Assembly: GCA_030740135.1 (NCBI GenBank)
Contig: JASLXW010000149.1
Coordinates: forward strand, 1-8,814
From: Nitrospinota bacterium
GTDB taxonomy: Bacteria > UBA8248 > JACPRG01
Reading direction: 5' to 3'
Length of the DNA stretch: 8,814 nucleotides
Shown: positions 1 through 6,947 of the stretch, piece after piece
How the letters are laid out: every line of letters begins with the position of its first letter
How positions within the stretch are numbered: position 1 is the first letter of the stretch
Notes under the pieces: model-generated
What the model saw: only the letters and a program-made list of their open reading frames with translations
Told to the model about the DNA's origin: nothing
The model's database searches: none
Translations under genes and position numbers: made by a program

Positions 1-879
1 ACGCCCACCATGGGGGGGCTCCTGATCATTCTGGCCCTGGTCTTCCCCACGCTCCTCTGGGCGGACCTGACGCACCCGTATATCTGGCTGGCCCTGTTCG
101 CCACATTGGGTTTCGGCGCCATCGGCTTCGTGGACGACTACCTGAAAGTCACGACCAACAACGGAAAGGGAGTCCGGGCCTCCTCCAAGTTTTCCGCCCA
201 GGCCGTCGTGGGGCTGGCAATCGCGGTCTTCCTTTTGTATGACCCCGTCAACCCGGACATCCAGGGGCGCTTGGCGGTCCCGTTCTTCAAGAACGTCTTT
301 CCGTATCTCGGCGTCGTTGGGTACCTCTTCTTCGTCCTGGTGGTCGTCACCGGCACCTCCAACGCGGTGAACCTCACCGACGGTCTGGACGGACTCGCGC
401 TGGGACCTTTCCTCGTGGCCACCATGGCCTTCGTGTTCTTCACGTACGTGGCCGGCAACGTCCTGTTTGCCCGCTACCTCCAGGTCGTCTACGTGGCGGG
501 CGCGGGGGAGCTGACGGTTTTTTGCGGGGGGATGCTGGGCGCCAGCCTGGGATTCCTGTGGTTCAACAGCTATCCCGCCCAGGTGTTCATGGGCGACGTA
601 GGGGCGCTCGCCCTCGGGGGGGCGCTGGGGACGATCGCGGTGGTGACGCGGCAGGAAGCGGCGCTGGTCATCGCCGGCGGAATCTTCGTCCTGGAAACGG
701 TGTCGGTCATTCTTCAGGTGGTCTCGTTCAAGCTGACCGGCCGGCGGATCTTCCGGATGGCGCCGCTCCACCACCACTTCGAGCTGAAGGGATGGGAAGA
801 GCCCAAGGTGGTGGTGCGCTTCTTCATCATCGCCGTCATCCTGGCCCTGTTCAGCCTCAGCACGTTGAAGCTGCGATGA
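1..879 (+). CDS. mraY: Phospho-N-acetylmuramoyl-pentapeptide transferase MraY (5' partial)
   Basis: MraY transfers phospho-MurNAc-pentapeptide from UDP to undecaprenyl phosphate in the inner membrane, forming lipid I. The reading frame is open from base 1, which encodes Thr-Pro-Thr before the Met at base 10, the family's GTPTMGG motif. The true start is therefore outside the window, and by comparison with the ~360-residue E. coli protein about 70 N-terminal residues are missing. Counting from the Met at base 10, the paired catalytic Asp of GFVDDYLK are residues 42-43, [13 protein letters not shown] spans 118-130, the third acidic residue lies in FMGDVG (Asp196), and the [11 protein letters not shown] motif is at 253-262. 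Several hydrophobic membrane segments lie between these motifs, and the end STLKLR is typical of the family. It is the first gene seen of the operon. The murD start follows within 13-22 bases. Identity is very secure; only the start is unknown. Confidence 0.98.
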   Translation, partial: TPTMGGLLIILALVFPTLLWADLTHPYIWLALFATLGFGAIGFVDDYLKVTTNNGKGVRASSKFSAQAVVGLAIAVFLLYDPVNPDIQGRLAVPFFKNVFPYLGVVGYLFFVLVVVTGTSNAVNLTDGLDGLALGPFLVATMAFVFFTYVAGNVLFARYLQVVYVAGAGELTVFCGGMLGASLGFLWFNSYPAQVFMGDVGALALGGALGTIAVVTRQEAALVIAGGIFVLETVSVILQVVSFKLTGRRIFRMAPLHHHFELKGWEEPKVVVRFFIIAVILALFSLSTLKLR

Positions 880-887
880 CCGGGACG

Positions 888-893
888 AAAGGA
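888..893 (+). promoter_or_regulatory. Ribosome binding site deciding the murD start
   Basis: AAAGGA lies 8 bases before the ATG at 902 but directly abuts or overlaps the ATG at 893. The spacing favours 902 as the murD start. The ATG at 893 has only a weak GGA at 883-885. Inference from spacing only. Confidence 0.55.
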
Positions 894-901
894 TGAACCC
901 C

Positions 902-2278
902 ATGGCGGCCCCCCCCCCCGTGATGGAACCCGATGTTCGGGGACAGCGCTATACGGTAATGGGCCTGGCCCGGACGGGAGAGGCCGCCGCCCGGTTCCTG
1001 GCGGATCGCGGCGCCCGGGTCACCGTGACGGACCAGCGGCCCGAAGCGGACCTGGCCGACATCCTCTCCCGGCTTCCCACCGGGGTCGCGCGGGCCGTGG
1101 GCGGCCACCCCGCGGCGCTGTTCGAGGAGACCGAAGGCGTCGTGGTCAGTCCCGGCGTTCCGCGCGAGCACCCCCTGCTGGCGCGCGCCGCCGCGGCCGG
1201 CGTGCCCGTTCTGAGCGAGATCGAGCTGGCCTTCCGCTTCTGCCGGACCCCCGTCATCGGGGTGACCGGGACGAACGGGAAGACCACGACGGCCGGCCTG
1301 ATCCAAACCCTGCTCGAAGCGGCCGGGTTCCGCGCCCCGGCGGCGGGAAACATCGGCGCCCCCTTCATCGCCGCCCTGGCCGAGGACGACCCCCCGGACT
1401 TCATCGTGGTCGAGGTGAGCAGCTTCCAGCTGGAATGGGTCGAGATCTTCCGGCCCCACGTCGCCGTTATCACCAACATCACCCCCGATCACCTGGACCG
1501 GCACCAGGACCTGGAAGAATACGTCGGCTGGAAGCGGCGGATCTTCACCGCCCAACGGGCCGAAGACCACCTGGTCCTGAACGCGGACGATGAGCGGGTG
1601 CGGGCCTTTGCCGGGGAAGCTCCGTCCCGGGTCCGGTTCTTCAGCCGGCGGGAACCCGTAACCGACGGGGCCTGCCTGGAGGAAGGGCGCCTCGTCCGGC
1701 GCGACGGCGGTTCGTCCGAGAACGTCCTCGAGCGCGACGCCCTCCCGCTTCACGGCGTCCACAACGTCGAGAACGCCCTGGCGGCCATCGCCGTCTCCGC
1801 CCTGTGCGGCGTCCCGGCCGAGTCCACGGGCCGCGCCCTGAGGGCGGTCCGGCCCATCGAACACCGCCTGACCCTGGTCCGGGAACGGCGGGGCGTCCGC
1901 TGGTACAACGATTCCAAGGGAACGAACGTCGGGGCCGCCGTCCGCTCCATCGAGAGCTTCGCCGACCCGATCATTCTCATCGCCGGCGGCCGCGACAAGG
2001 CCGGCGACCTGACGCCGCTGCGGCCGCTCGTCCGGGACCGGGTGAAAACCCTGATCCTCATCGGGGAGTCGAGGTCGCGGTTCCGGTCCGCCTTTGCGGG
2101 CCTGGCGGATTGCGTCGAGGCCGAATCCATGGCGGAGGCCGTCCGGGCGGCGGACGAACGGGGCCGGACCGGAGACGTGGTCCTCCTGTCCCCGGCCTGC
2201 GCCAGCTTCGACATGTTCGCCGATTACGAAGACCGGGGCCGACAATTCGCGGCCGAAGTGGAGAACCTGGCGCCATGA
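902..2278 (+). CDS. murD: UDP-N-acetylmuramoyl-L-alanine--D-glutamate ligase MurD
   Basis: MurD is the cytoplasmic ATP-dependent ligase that adds D-glutamate to UDP-MurNAc-L-Ala. With the start at 902 it has 458 residues, close to the usual ~440-460. The N-terminal UDP-binding domain has GLARTG at 21-26. The central ATPase domain has the P-loop GVTGTNGKTTT at 120-130, EVSSFQLEW from 171 and NITPDHLDRH at 192-201. Lys211 in GWKRRIF matches the carbamylated lysine of Mur ligases. The C-terminal domain has NDSKGTN at 336-342 and SPACASFDMF at 430-439. The start is ambiguous: in-frame ATGs lie at 893, 902 and 923. The best ribosome site favours 902, but the one at 923 would give an N-terminus of E. 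coli-like length and lies after an 11-C run. The stop overlaps the ftsW start as ATGA, implying coupled translation. Confidence 0.97.
   Translation: MAAPPPVMEPDVRGQRYTVMGLARTGEAAARFLADRGARVTVTDQRPEADLADILSRLPTGVARAVGGHPAALFEETEGVVVSPGVPREHPLLARAAAAGVPVLSEIELAFRFCRTPVIGVTGTNGKTTTAGLIQTLLEAAGFRAPAAGNIGAPFIAALAEDDPPDFIVVEVSSFQLEWVEIFRPHVAVITNITPDHLDRHQDLEEYVGWKRRIFTAQRAEDHLVLNADDERVRAFAGEAPSRVRFFSRREPVTDGACLEEGRLVRRDGGSSENVLERDALPLHGVHNVENALAAIAVSALCGVPAESTGRALRAVRPIEHRLTLVRERRGVRWYNDSKGTNVGAAVRSIESFADPIILIAGGRDKAGDLTPLRPLVRDRVKTLILIGESRSRFRSAFAGLADCVEAESMAEAVRAADERGRTGDVVLLSPACASFDMFADYEDRGRQFAAEVENLAP
909..919 (+). repeat. C11 homopolymer within the murD N-terminus
   Basis: Eleven consecutive C residues follow ATGGCGG at the beginning of murD and encode the Pro stretch of MAAPPPVMEPD. 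The frame remains open through the run as given. Such a tract is prone to slippage and to sequencing or assembly indels. A one-base change would disable the starts at 893 and 902 but not the one at 923. Confidence 0.9.
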
Positions 2279-3396
2279 GCGCGACCCGAGCCGTCCACCG
2301 GCCCGACCCCTGGCTTCTCGGAACGGTCCTGGCCCTTGTGAGCGCGGGGGTGGTCATGGTCTACAGCGCCAGCGCCGTCTTGGCGCTTGAGCGACATGGA
2401 GATTCGGCCTACTTCCTCAAGCGGCAGATCGTTTTCGCGGCTGCGGGGCTGGGAGTCTTGTTCGCGTTTTCCCGAATCCATTATGCGCTCTGGCGCCGGG
2501 CCGCCTATCCCCTCCTGGGACTCTCGCTTTTGGCCCTGGCGGCCGTCTTGATCCCCGGCTGGGGCGCGGAGGCCGGGGGCGCCCGCCGCTGGTTGCGACT
2601 GGGAGATCTCTCCGTCCAGCCGGTGGAACCGGTGAAATTCGCTTTGGTGGTCCTGATGTCCCACCTTCTCGCCCTCAAGGGCGATCGGATCCGGGAGCTG
2701 GGCTTCGGCCTGCTCCCCGCCATCGGCATGGCGGGCGCGTTGTCCGTTCTGGTGATGGTCCAGCCGGACGTCGGGTCGGGCCTCCTTCTTCTGGGCGTCG
2801 CGATCACGCTCCTGATCCTGGCGGGCGCAAGGCCCCTCCACCTGGGAGCGGTCCTGGCCGCCGCCCTCCCCTTCCTCGCCGCTTTCGTGATCTCGGCGGC
2901 GTATCGCAAGAGACGGCTGCTGAGCTTTCTCGACCCCTGGGCGGACGCGGAAGGCTCGGGATACCAGATGGTCCAATCCTATCTCTCCCTCGCGCAAGGG
3001 GGCTGGACCGGCGAAGGGTTGATGCGGGGCAAGGCCAAGCTCCTCTTTCTTCCGGCCCCGCATACGGATTTCATCTTCGCCGTTGTGGGCGAAGAGCTCG
3101 GCCTGTTGGGGGCGGGCCTCATCCTGGCCTTGTTCGGCGTTCTCCTGTGGAGGACCTCCCGGTTGGCCACATCCTGTCCGGACCCGTTCGGCGCCTATCT
3201 GGCGGCCGGCTTCACTTCCTGGATGGGCCTTCAGGCCCTGGCGAACCTGGGCGTGGTGTCCGGGCTACTTCCCACCAAGGGAATGCCGCTGCCGTTCTTC
3301 AGCGCCGGGGGATCGTCGCTGGTGGCGTCCATGGCGGGCGTGGGCGTTTTGTTGAGCGTGGGGTCCCGAAATCCCGGCAAGGGCCGGCCGTCATGA
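2275..3396 (+). CDS. ftsW: Septal peptidoglycan glycosyltransferase FtsW (SEDS family)
   Basis: FtsW is the multi-spanning inner-membrane SEDS enzyme that polymerises lipid II into glycan at the septum, together with the class B transpeptidase FtsI. The 373-residue product fits the family (about 370-410). It is mostly hydrophobic, with about ten membrane segments beginning near residue 13 (GTVLALVSAGVVMVYSAS). Visible motifs are RRWLRLG (104-110), QPVEPVKFA (115-123), QPDVGSG (163-169) and the LPAPHTDFIFAVVGEELG loop (259-276). Asp265 there matches the catalytic aspartate of SEDS proteins. GMPLPFFSAGGSSL (336-349) is the C-terminal signature, with Ala344 where Tyr is common. The ATG overlaps the murD stop (ATGA). 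GGAGAA at 2260-2265 lies 9 bases upstream. An in-frame extension back to 1804 runs inside murD and is not part of the gene. FtsW rather than the paralogue RodA is chosen from position among dcw genes. Confidence 0.96.
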   Translation: MSATRAVHRPDPWLLGTVLALVSAGVVMVYSASAVLALERHGDSAYFLKRQIVFAAAGLGVLFAFSRIHYALWRRAAYPLLGLSLLALAAVLIPGWGAEAGGARRWLRLGDLSVQPVEPVKFALVVLMSHLLALKGDRIRELGFGLLPAIGMAGALSVLVMVQPDVGSGLLLLGVAITLLILAGARPLHLGAVLAAALPFLAAFVISAAYRKRRLLSFLDPWADAEGSGYQMVQSYLSLAQGGWTGEGLMRGKAKLLFLPAPHTDFIFAVVGEELGLLGAGLILALFGVLLWRTSRLATSCPDPFGAYLAAGFTSWMGLQALANLGVVSGLLPTKGMPLPFFSAGGSSLVASMAGVGVLLSVGSRNPGKGRPS

Positions 3397-3399
3397 CCT

Positions 3400-3404
3400 G
3401 GGAG
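3400..3404 (+). promoter_or_regulatory. Ribosome binding site for the murG TTG start
   Basis: GGGAG ends 7 bases before TTG at 3412 and 13 bases before the next in-frame ATG at 3418. The spacing supports TTG initiation. It also sits downstream of an out-of-frame ATG at 3393, so it does not serve that codon. Confidence 0.6.
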
Positions 3405-3411
3405 CCGAACC

Positions 3412-4530
3412 TTGAAGATGCTCATTGCGGGCGGCGGCACGGGGGGACACCTGGTCCCGGCGATAACCGTCGCCCGAACCTGGCTGGAGACGCGCGCGGG
3501 CGCGGAGGTGCTGCTCGTCGGGGCAAAGCGGCCTTTGGACCGCAAGATTCTCGACGCCTCCGGACTTCCCCACCGCCTGATTCCGGCGGGCGGCCTCAAG
3601 GGAAAGACCTTCGGCGAACGGCTGCGCTCGGCGGTCCTGCTCCTCGGAGGGGTGATGGCGTCCTTCTGGATCCTCTTTCGGTTCCGGCCCCGGGTGGTCT
3701 TGGGCGTCGGCGGCTACGCGAGCGCGCCGACGGTCCTGGCGGCGTGGTGCACCGGCTGTCCCGTTGTCTTGATGGAGCAGAACGCGCATCCCGGCGCGGC
3801 CAACCGCTTCCTTTCTCGGTTCGCGAAGGCCGCGGCCCTGGGGTTTCCCGAGGCCCGGGACCTCCTCGGCCGGACGCATTGCGTGGTGACGGGGGTTCCC
3901 CTGCGTCCCGAGATCGAAGCCCTGGCCTCCGAAACCCAATCGGACGGGGAACCGGACCGCGCGTCCGGGTCGCCTCCGACGCTGCTCGTCTTCGGGGGAA
4001 GCCAGGGGTCCCATGCGCTCAACGAAGCCCTTTGCCGGGCCCTGCCCGCCTGGAAGGCCCGGGGGCTGAGGGTTCGCGTGATTCACGTCACGGGGGAGTC
4101 GGACGCCGAACCGGTCCGGCGGGCGCACCGGGAGGGCGGCTTCGACGCGGAAGTCTCGCCTTTTCTGGAAGACATGGCCGCGGCCTACCGCAAAGCAGAC
4201 CTGGCCATCGCCCGGGCCGGCGCGTTGACCGTCTCGGAGCTCATGGCGGCCGGCGTCCCGGCGATTCTCGTCCCGATGCCGGCGGGGGCCGATCACCATC
4301 AAGCGGCGAACGCGGCGGCCGCCGCGGGGGCGGCCTTGACGATTCCCCAAGGGGAGATCGAGGCGCGCCTGGGCGGCGAAGCAGCGGCCCTGCTGGGAGA
4401 CCCCGCCCGGCGCAGGGCCATGTCGGCCGCGGGACGGGCGAAAGCGAAGCCGGGCGCCGCGGCGAGGATCGCCCGGCTGTGCGGGTCCGTCGCGGGCGGA
4501 GGAGAACCCGATGATCGCGAACCCCATTGA
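3412..4530 (+). CDS. murG: UDP-GlcNAc--lipid I GlcNAc transferase MurG
   Basis: MurG is a peripheral membrane GT-B glycosyltransferase (family GT28) on the cytoplasmic face. It adds GlcNAc to lipid I to make lipid II, the substrate of FtsW. From TTG the product has 372 residues, normal for the family. The N-terminal Rossmann domain carries GGGTGGHLVPA (7-17), GVGGYASAPTV (98-108) and MEQNAHPGAANR (121-132). The C-terminal domain has GGSQGSHALNE (195-205) and the UDP-GlcNAc-binding stretch AGALTVSELMAAGVPAILVP (269-288), followed by ADHHQAANA (293-301). An acidic, Pro/Ser-rich linker near 171-189 joins the domains. An ATG at 3418 (codon 3) is the alternative start. The last seven codons overlap the start of murC, so the C-terminal tail (GGGEPDDREPH) is probably not conserved. 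Identity is secure; the TTG start is likely but not proven. Confidence 0.97.
   Translation: MKMLIAGGGTGGHLVPAITVARTWLETRAGAEVLLVGAKRPLDRKILDASGLPHRLIPAGGLKGKTFGERLRSAVLLLGGVMASFWILFRFRPRVVLGVGGYASAPTVLAAWCTGCPVVLMEQNAHPGAANRFLSRFAKAAALGFPEARDLLGRTHCVVTGVPLRPEIEALASETQSDGEPDRASGSPPTLLVFGGSQGSHALNEALCRALPAWKARGLRVRVIHVTGESDAEPVRRAHREGGFDAEVSPFLEDMAAAYRKADLAIARAGALTVSELMAAGVPAILVPMPAGADHHQAANAAAAAGAALTIPQGEIEARLGGEAAALLGDPARRRAMSAAGRAKAKPGAAARIARLCGSVAGGGEPDDREPH
4498..4504 (+). promoter_or_regulatory. Strong ribosome binding site for murC inside murG
   Basis: GGAGGAG lies 6 bases before the ATG at 4511. It is the best Shine-Dalgarno match in the window. It sits within the last codons of murG and supports the overlapping murC start. 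Confidence 0.75.
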
Positions 4531-6004
4531 GAGCTATCCGTTTCTCATCCGCTGCCGCCGGATACACTTCGTCGGCATCGGCGGGGTGGGCATGTCCGGC
4601 TTGGCCGAGCTTCTCATGAACCTGGGCTACGACGTCAGCGGTTCAGACATCACCGAATCGGAGACCACGCGGCGGCTGGCCGAGCTGGGGATGAAGGTCC
4701 GCCACGGGCATACCGCCGAGCAGATCGGGGAAGTCGACGTCCTGGTCTATTCCTCGGCGGTTTCGGCCTCCAACCCGGAGGTGGCGGCGGCGCGGGGCCG
4801 GAACATCCCCGTCATTCCCCGGGCCGAGATCTTGGCCGAGCTGATGCGGATGAAGTACGGCGTGGCGGTGGCCGGCGCGCACGGGAAAACCACCACGACC
4901 TCGCTCGTCGCGGCCGTGCTGTCGGAAGGCGGCCTCGACCCCACGACGATTGTGGGCGGCCGCGTGAACAGCCTCGGGAGCAACGCCCGCCTGGGGCGAG
5001 GGGAGTACCTGGTGGCCGAAGCCGATGAAAGCGACGGGTCCTTCCTCCGGCTGGCGCCCACCGTGGCCATCGTGACGAACCTCGACGCCGAGCACCTGGA
5101 TCACTACGGAACGTTCGACGCCGTCCGGGAGGCGTTCCGGGAGTTCGTCAACAAGGTGCCCTTCTACGGCTTTTCTCTGCTCTGCGCCGACGACGAGCAC
5201 ATCCGCGACATGATCCCCGAGCTCGAGCGCAAGTCGGTGACGTACGGCCTCGAGGAGGGCGCCGACTACACGGCCCGCGACGTCGCGCCCGCCCCCGACG
5301 GGATGGACTTCACGGCCTTCCAGGGGGACCGGCGGATAGGCCGCATGGAAATCCGCTTGCGGGGCTCGCACAACGTTTGCAACGCCATGGCGGCCGTTGC
5401 GGTCGCGACCGAGTTCGGCATCGGCGCCGGGCCGATCGGCAAAGCCCTGGAGGAATTCAGCGGCATCCACCGCCGATTCGAGCACATCGGCGAGGTGAAC
5501 GGCGTCACCGTGGTGGACGACTACGGCCATCACCCCAGGGAGATCCGCGCCGTCCTGTCGGCCGCCCGGGGGGCCTGGCCGAATCGGAGGATCGTCGTGC
5601 TGTTCCAGCCCCACCGGTACACCCGGACGCGGGACGTCCTGGAGGAATTCTTCGACGCGTTCGATCAGGCCGACCGGCTGGGAATCCTGCCCATCTACCC
5701 GGCGGGCGAGAAGCCCATCCCCCGCGTCAACGCCGGCCGGATCCTCAAGGGCGTTCGCGCCCGGAAGACGGTGGAGGCGGACGGCGTCGATGGACTGGAG
5801 GAGGCCCAGACCTTTCTCATGGAATCCGTCCGGGCGGGCGATCTCCTCATCACCATGGGCGCCGGGGACATCTGGAAGGCGGCCCCCGATTTCGTGAAGC
5901 GGCTTCAAGAAACCCCCGCCGCCGGGCGGGGGAGGGGGAAGCGTTCCGGCGGAGAATCCGGACGGGGAGACCGCCCTTCCGCGGCGGGCGGCGAGGCGGC
6001 TTGA
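4511..6004 (+). CDS. murC: UDP-N-acetylmuramate--L-alanine ligase MurC
   Basis: MurC is the cytoplasmic ATP-dependent ligase that attaches L-alanine to UDP-MurNAc, the step before MurD. The product has 497 residues, slightly longer than the typical 450-490. Domain 1 has the UDP-binding HFVGIGGVGMSGLAE (19-33). Domain 2 has the ATP loop AGAHGKTTTTS (121-131), VAEADESDGSFL (168-179) and NLDAEHLDHYG (190-200). Domain 3 has DDYGHHP (336-342), FQPHRYTRT (365-373) and GAGDIWK (450-456). The core ends near residue 467. The last ~30 residues are a Gly/Arg/Ala-rich tail (for example AGRGRGKRSGGESGRG) with no recognisable fold. The start overlaps murG by 20 bases and has a strong ribosome site. The murB start follows 7 bases after the stop. 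It is a stand-alone MurC with no fused Ddl or MurB domain. The identity is secure. Confidence 0.98.
   Translation: MIANPIESYPFLIRCRRIHFVGIGGVGMSGLAELLMNLGYDVSGSDITESETTRRLAELGMKVRHGHTAEQIGEVDVLVYSSAVSASNPEVAAARGRNIPVIPRAEILAELMRMKYGVAVAGAHGKTTTTSLVAAVLSEGGLDPTTIVGGRVNSLGSNARLGRGEYLVAEADESDGSFLRLAPTVAIVTNLDAEHLDHYGTFDAVREAFREFVNKVPFYGFSLLCADDEHIRDMIPELERKSVTYGLEEGADYTARDVAPAPDGMDFTAFQGDRRIGRMEIRLRGSHNVCNAMAAVAVATEFGIGAGPIGKALEEFSGIHRRFEHIGEVNGVTVVDDYGHHPREIRAVLSAARGAWPNRRIVVLFQPHRYTRTRDVLEEFFDAFDQADRLGILPIYPAGEKPIPRVNAGRILKGVRARKTVEADGVDGLEEAQTFLMESVRAGDLLITMGAGDIWKAAPDFVKRLQETPAAGRGRGKRSGGESGRGDRPSAAGGEAA
5913..5991 (+). other. Two GC-rich inverted repeats at the end of murC
   Basis: CCCCCGCC at 5913-5920 and GGCGGGGG at 5925-5932 form a perfect 8-base-pair stem with a four-base loop. 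CCGCCC at 5971-5976 and GGGCGG at 5986-5991 form a second 6-base-pair stem with a nine-base loop, ending 20 bases before murB. Neither is followed by a T run, so they are not ordinary intrinsic terminators. They may only reflect the GC-rich Gly/Arg coding tail. Any role in murC/murB mRNA structure is inference. Confidence 0.45.
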
Positions 6005-6011
6005 GAACCTC

Positions 6012-6932
6012 ATGGATCGGGAAGACTGGTTGAGCTGGTTGAACAACGTCAAAACCCGCGTCCGCATCGATGCGCCCATGCGGGACCGGACCTCCTACCG
6101 CATCGGCGGGACCGCCGACGCCTTGGTCGAGCCGGAGGACCTGGACGCCCTTCAGGAGGTCCTGGCTCGTGGAAACACCGAGCGCATTCCCATCCGCGTG
6201 GTGGGCGGGGGGACCAACCTCCTGGTTTCGGACCGGGGGTTCCGGGGGATCGTCGTGACGCTCGGCAAGGGGTTCGACGAGGTGAAGGTCACGTCGCGGA
6301 CGGACGCCGGGGGCGTGGTCTACGCCGGCGCCGGCGCCCAAATCGGGGACCTGCTCCGCAGGACGGCCCATGCCGACCTGGGGGGCCTGGAATTCCTCGC
6401 GGGCGTCCCGGGCACCGTCGGGGGCGCGCTCATCATGAACAGCGGGACAACGACGGAGTTCATCGGCGACGTGGTCGAGTCCGTCGAGGTGGTGGACGGC
6501 GAGGGCCGGTTCTGGCTGTTGCCGGGAGAGGAGATCGGGTTCCGATACCGGCGGACGGCCTACCCTGTTGCGGGCGCCGTCGTGGGCGGCTCGTTCCGGT
6601 GCGTAAACCGGCCGCGCAAGGAAACGCTCGCCGACATCCGCAGCCGCGTGCGGGAGCGGCGGAAGACGCAGCCCTTGCATCAGTCGAGCGCCGGGTCGGT
6701 CTTCAAGAACCCCCCCGGCGAATCGGTCGGCCGCCTGATCCAGGAAGCGGGCCTCAAGGGCCTCAGGGCGGGGGACGCGGAAATCTCCACCGTCCACGCA
6801 AACTTCATCGTAAACCGCGGCCAAGCCACGGCCCGGGACGTGGACCGGCTGGTCCTCGAGATCCGGCGCCGGATCGGGACCGAGCTGGAGCTGGAGATCC
6901 ACCGGATGGGAGAGCGGGACCATGAGGCGTAA
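6012..6932 (+). CDS. murB: UDP-N-acetylenolpyruvoylglucosamine reductase MurB
   Basis: MurB is the cytoplasmic flavoenzyme that uses NADPH to reduce enolpyruvyl-UDP-GlcNAc to UDP-MurNAc, the substrate of MurC. The product has 306 residues, the size of the shorter type II MurB proteins rather than the ~340-residue E. coli form. The FAD-binding (VAO/PCMH-like) half shows SYRIGGTADALVEP (28-41), IRVVGGGTNLLVSDRG (61-76) and AGVPGTVGGALIMNSG (130-145). Catalytic candidates are Arg180 in FRYRRTAY, the proton donor Ser229 in SAGSVFKNPPG (226-236) and Glu295 near the end (LELEIHRMG). AGLKGLRAGDAEIS (246-259) and HANFIVN (262-268) are also typical. The ATG follows the murC stop by 7 bases. The only upstream match is a weak, close GAGAA, so translation may depend on coupling to murC. 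Identity is secure and the start moderately so. Confidence 0.97.
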   Translation: MDREDWLSWLNNVKTRVRIDAPMRDRTSYRIGGTADALVEPEDLDALQEVLARGNTERIPIRVVGGGTNLLVSDRGFRGIVVTLGKGFDEVKVTSRTDAGGVVYAGAGAQIGDLLRRTAHADLGGLEFLAGVPGTVGGALIMNSGTTTEFIGDVVESVEVVDGEGRFWLLPGEEIGFRYRRTAYPVAGAVVGGSFRCVNRPRKETLADIRSRVRERRKTQPLHQSSAGSVFKNPPGESVGRLIQEAGLKGLRAGDAEISTVHANFIVNRGQATARDVDRLVLEIRRRIGTELELEIHRMGERDHEA

Positions 6933-6936
6933 GGAG
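6931..6936 (+). promoter_or_regulatory. Ribosome binding site for ftsQ
   Basis: AAGGAG begins inside the murB stop codon (TAA) and lies 11 bases before the ATG at 6948, slightly long but plausible. It supports that ATG as the ftsQ start. Confidence 0.6.
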
Positions 6937-6947
6937 AAGCGCCCGTC

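Noticed and set aside
1804..2274. Upstream extension of the ftsW frame within murD.
   Set aside because: The translation is low-complexity and not membrane-like. The ftsW protein begins naturally at 2275 with a ribosome site and ATGA overlap, followed by the first membrane segment.
4317..4335. Inverted repeat GGCCGCC/GGCGGCC in murG, a possible hairpin.
   Set aside because: It falls in codons for a poly-Ala/Gly stretch inside a conserved domain, where GC-rich codon choice alone makes such repeats. There is no T run and no gene boundary.
3147..4514. A + strand open frame of 455 codons overlapping ftsW and murG.
   Set aside because: It is a shadow frame rich in Gly, Arg and Pro with no motif, while MurG in the adjacent frame has all its family signatures. 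The ATG at 3393 inside it is kept only as a possible decoy start.
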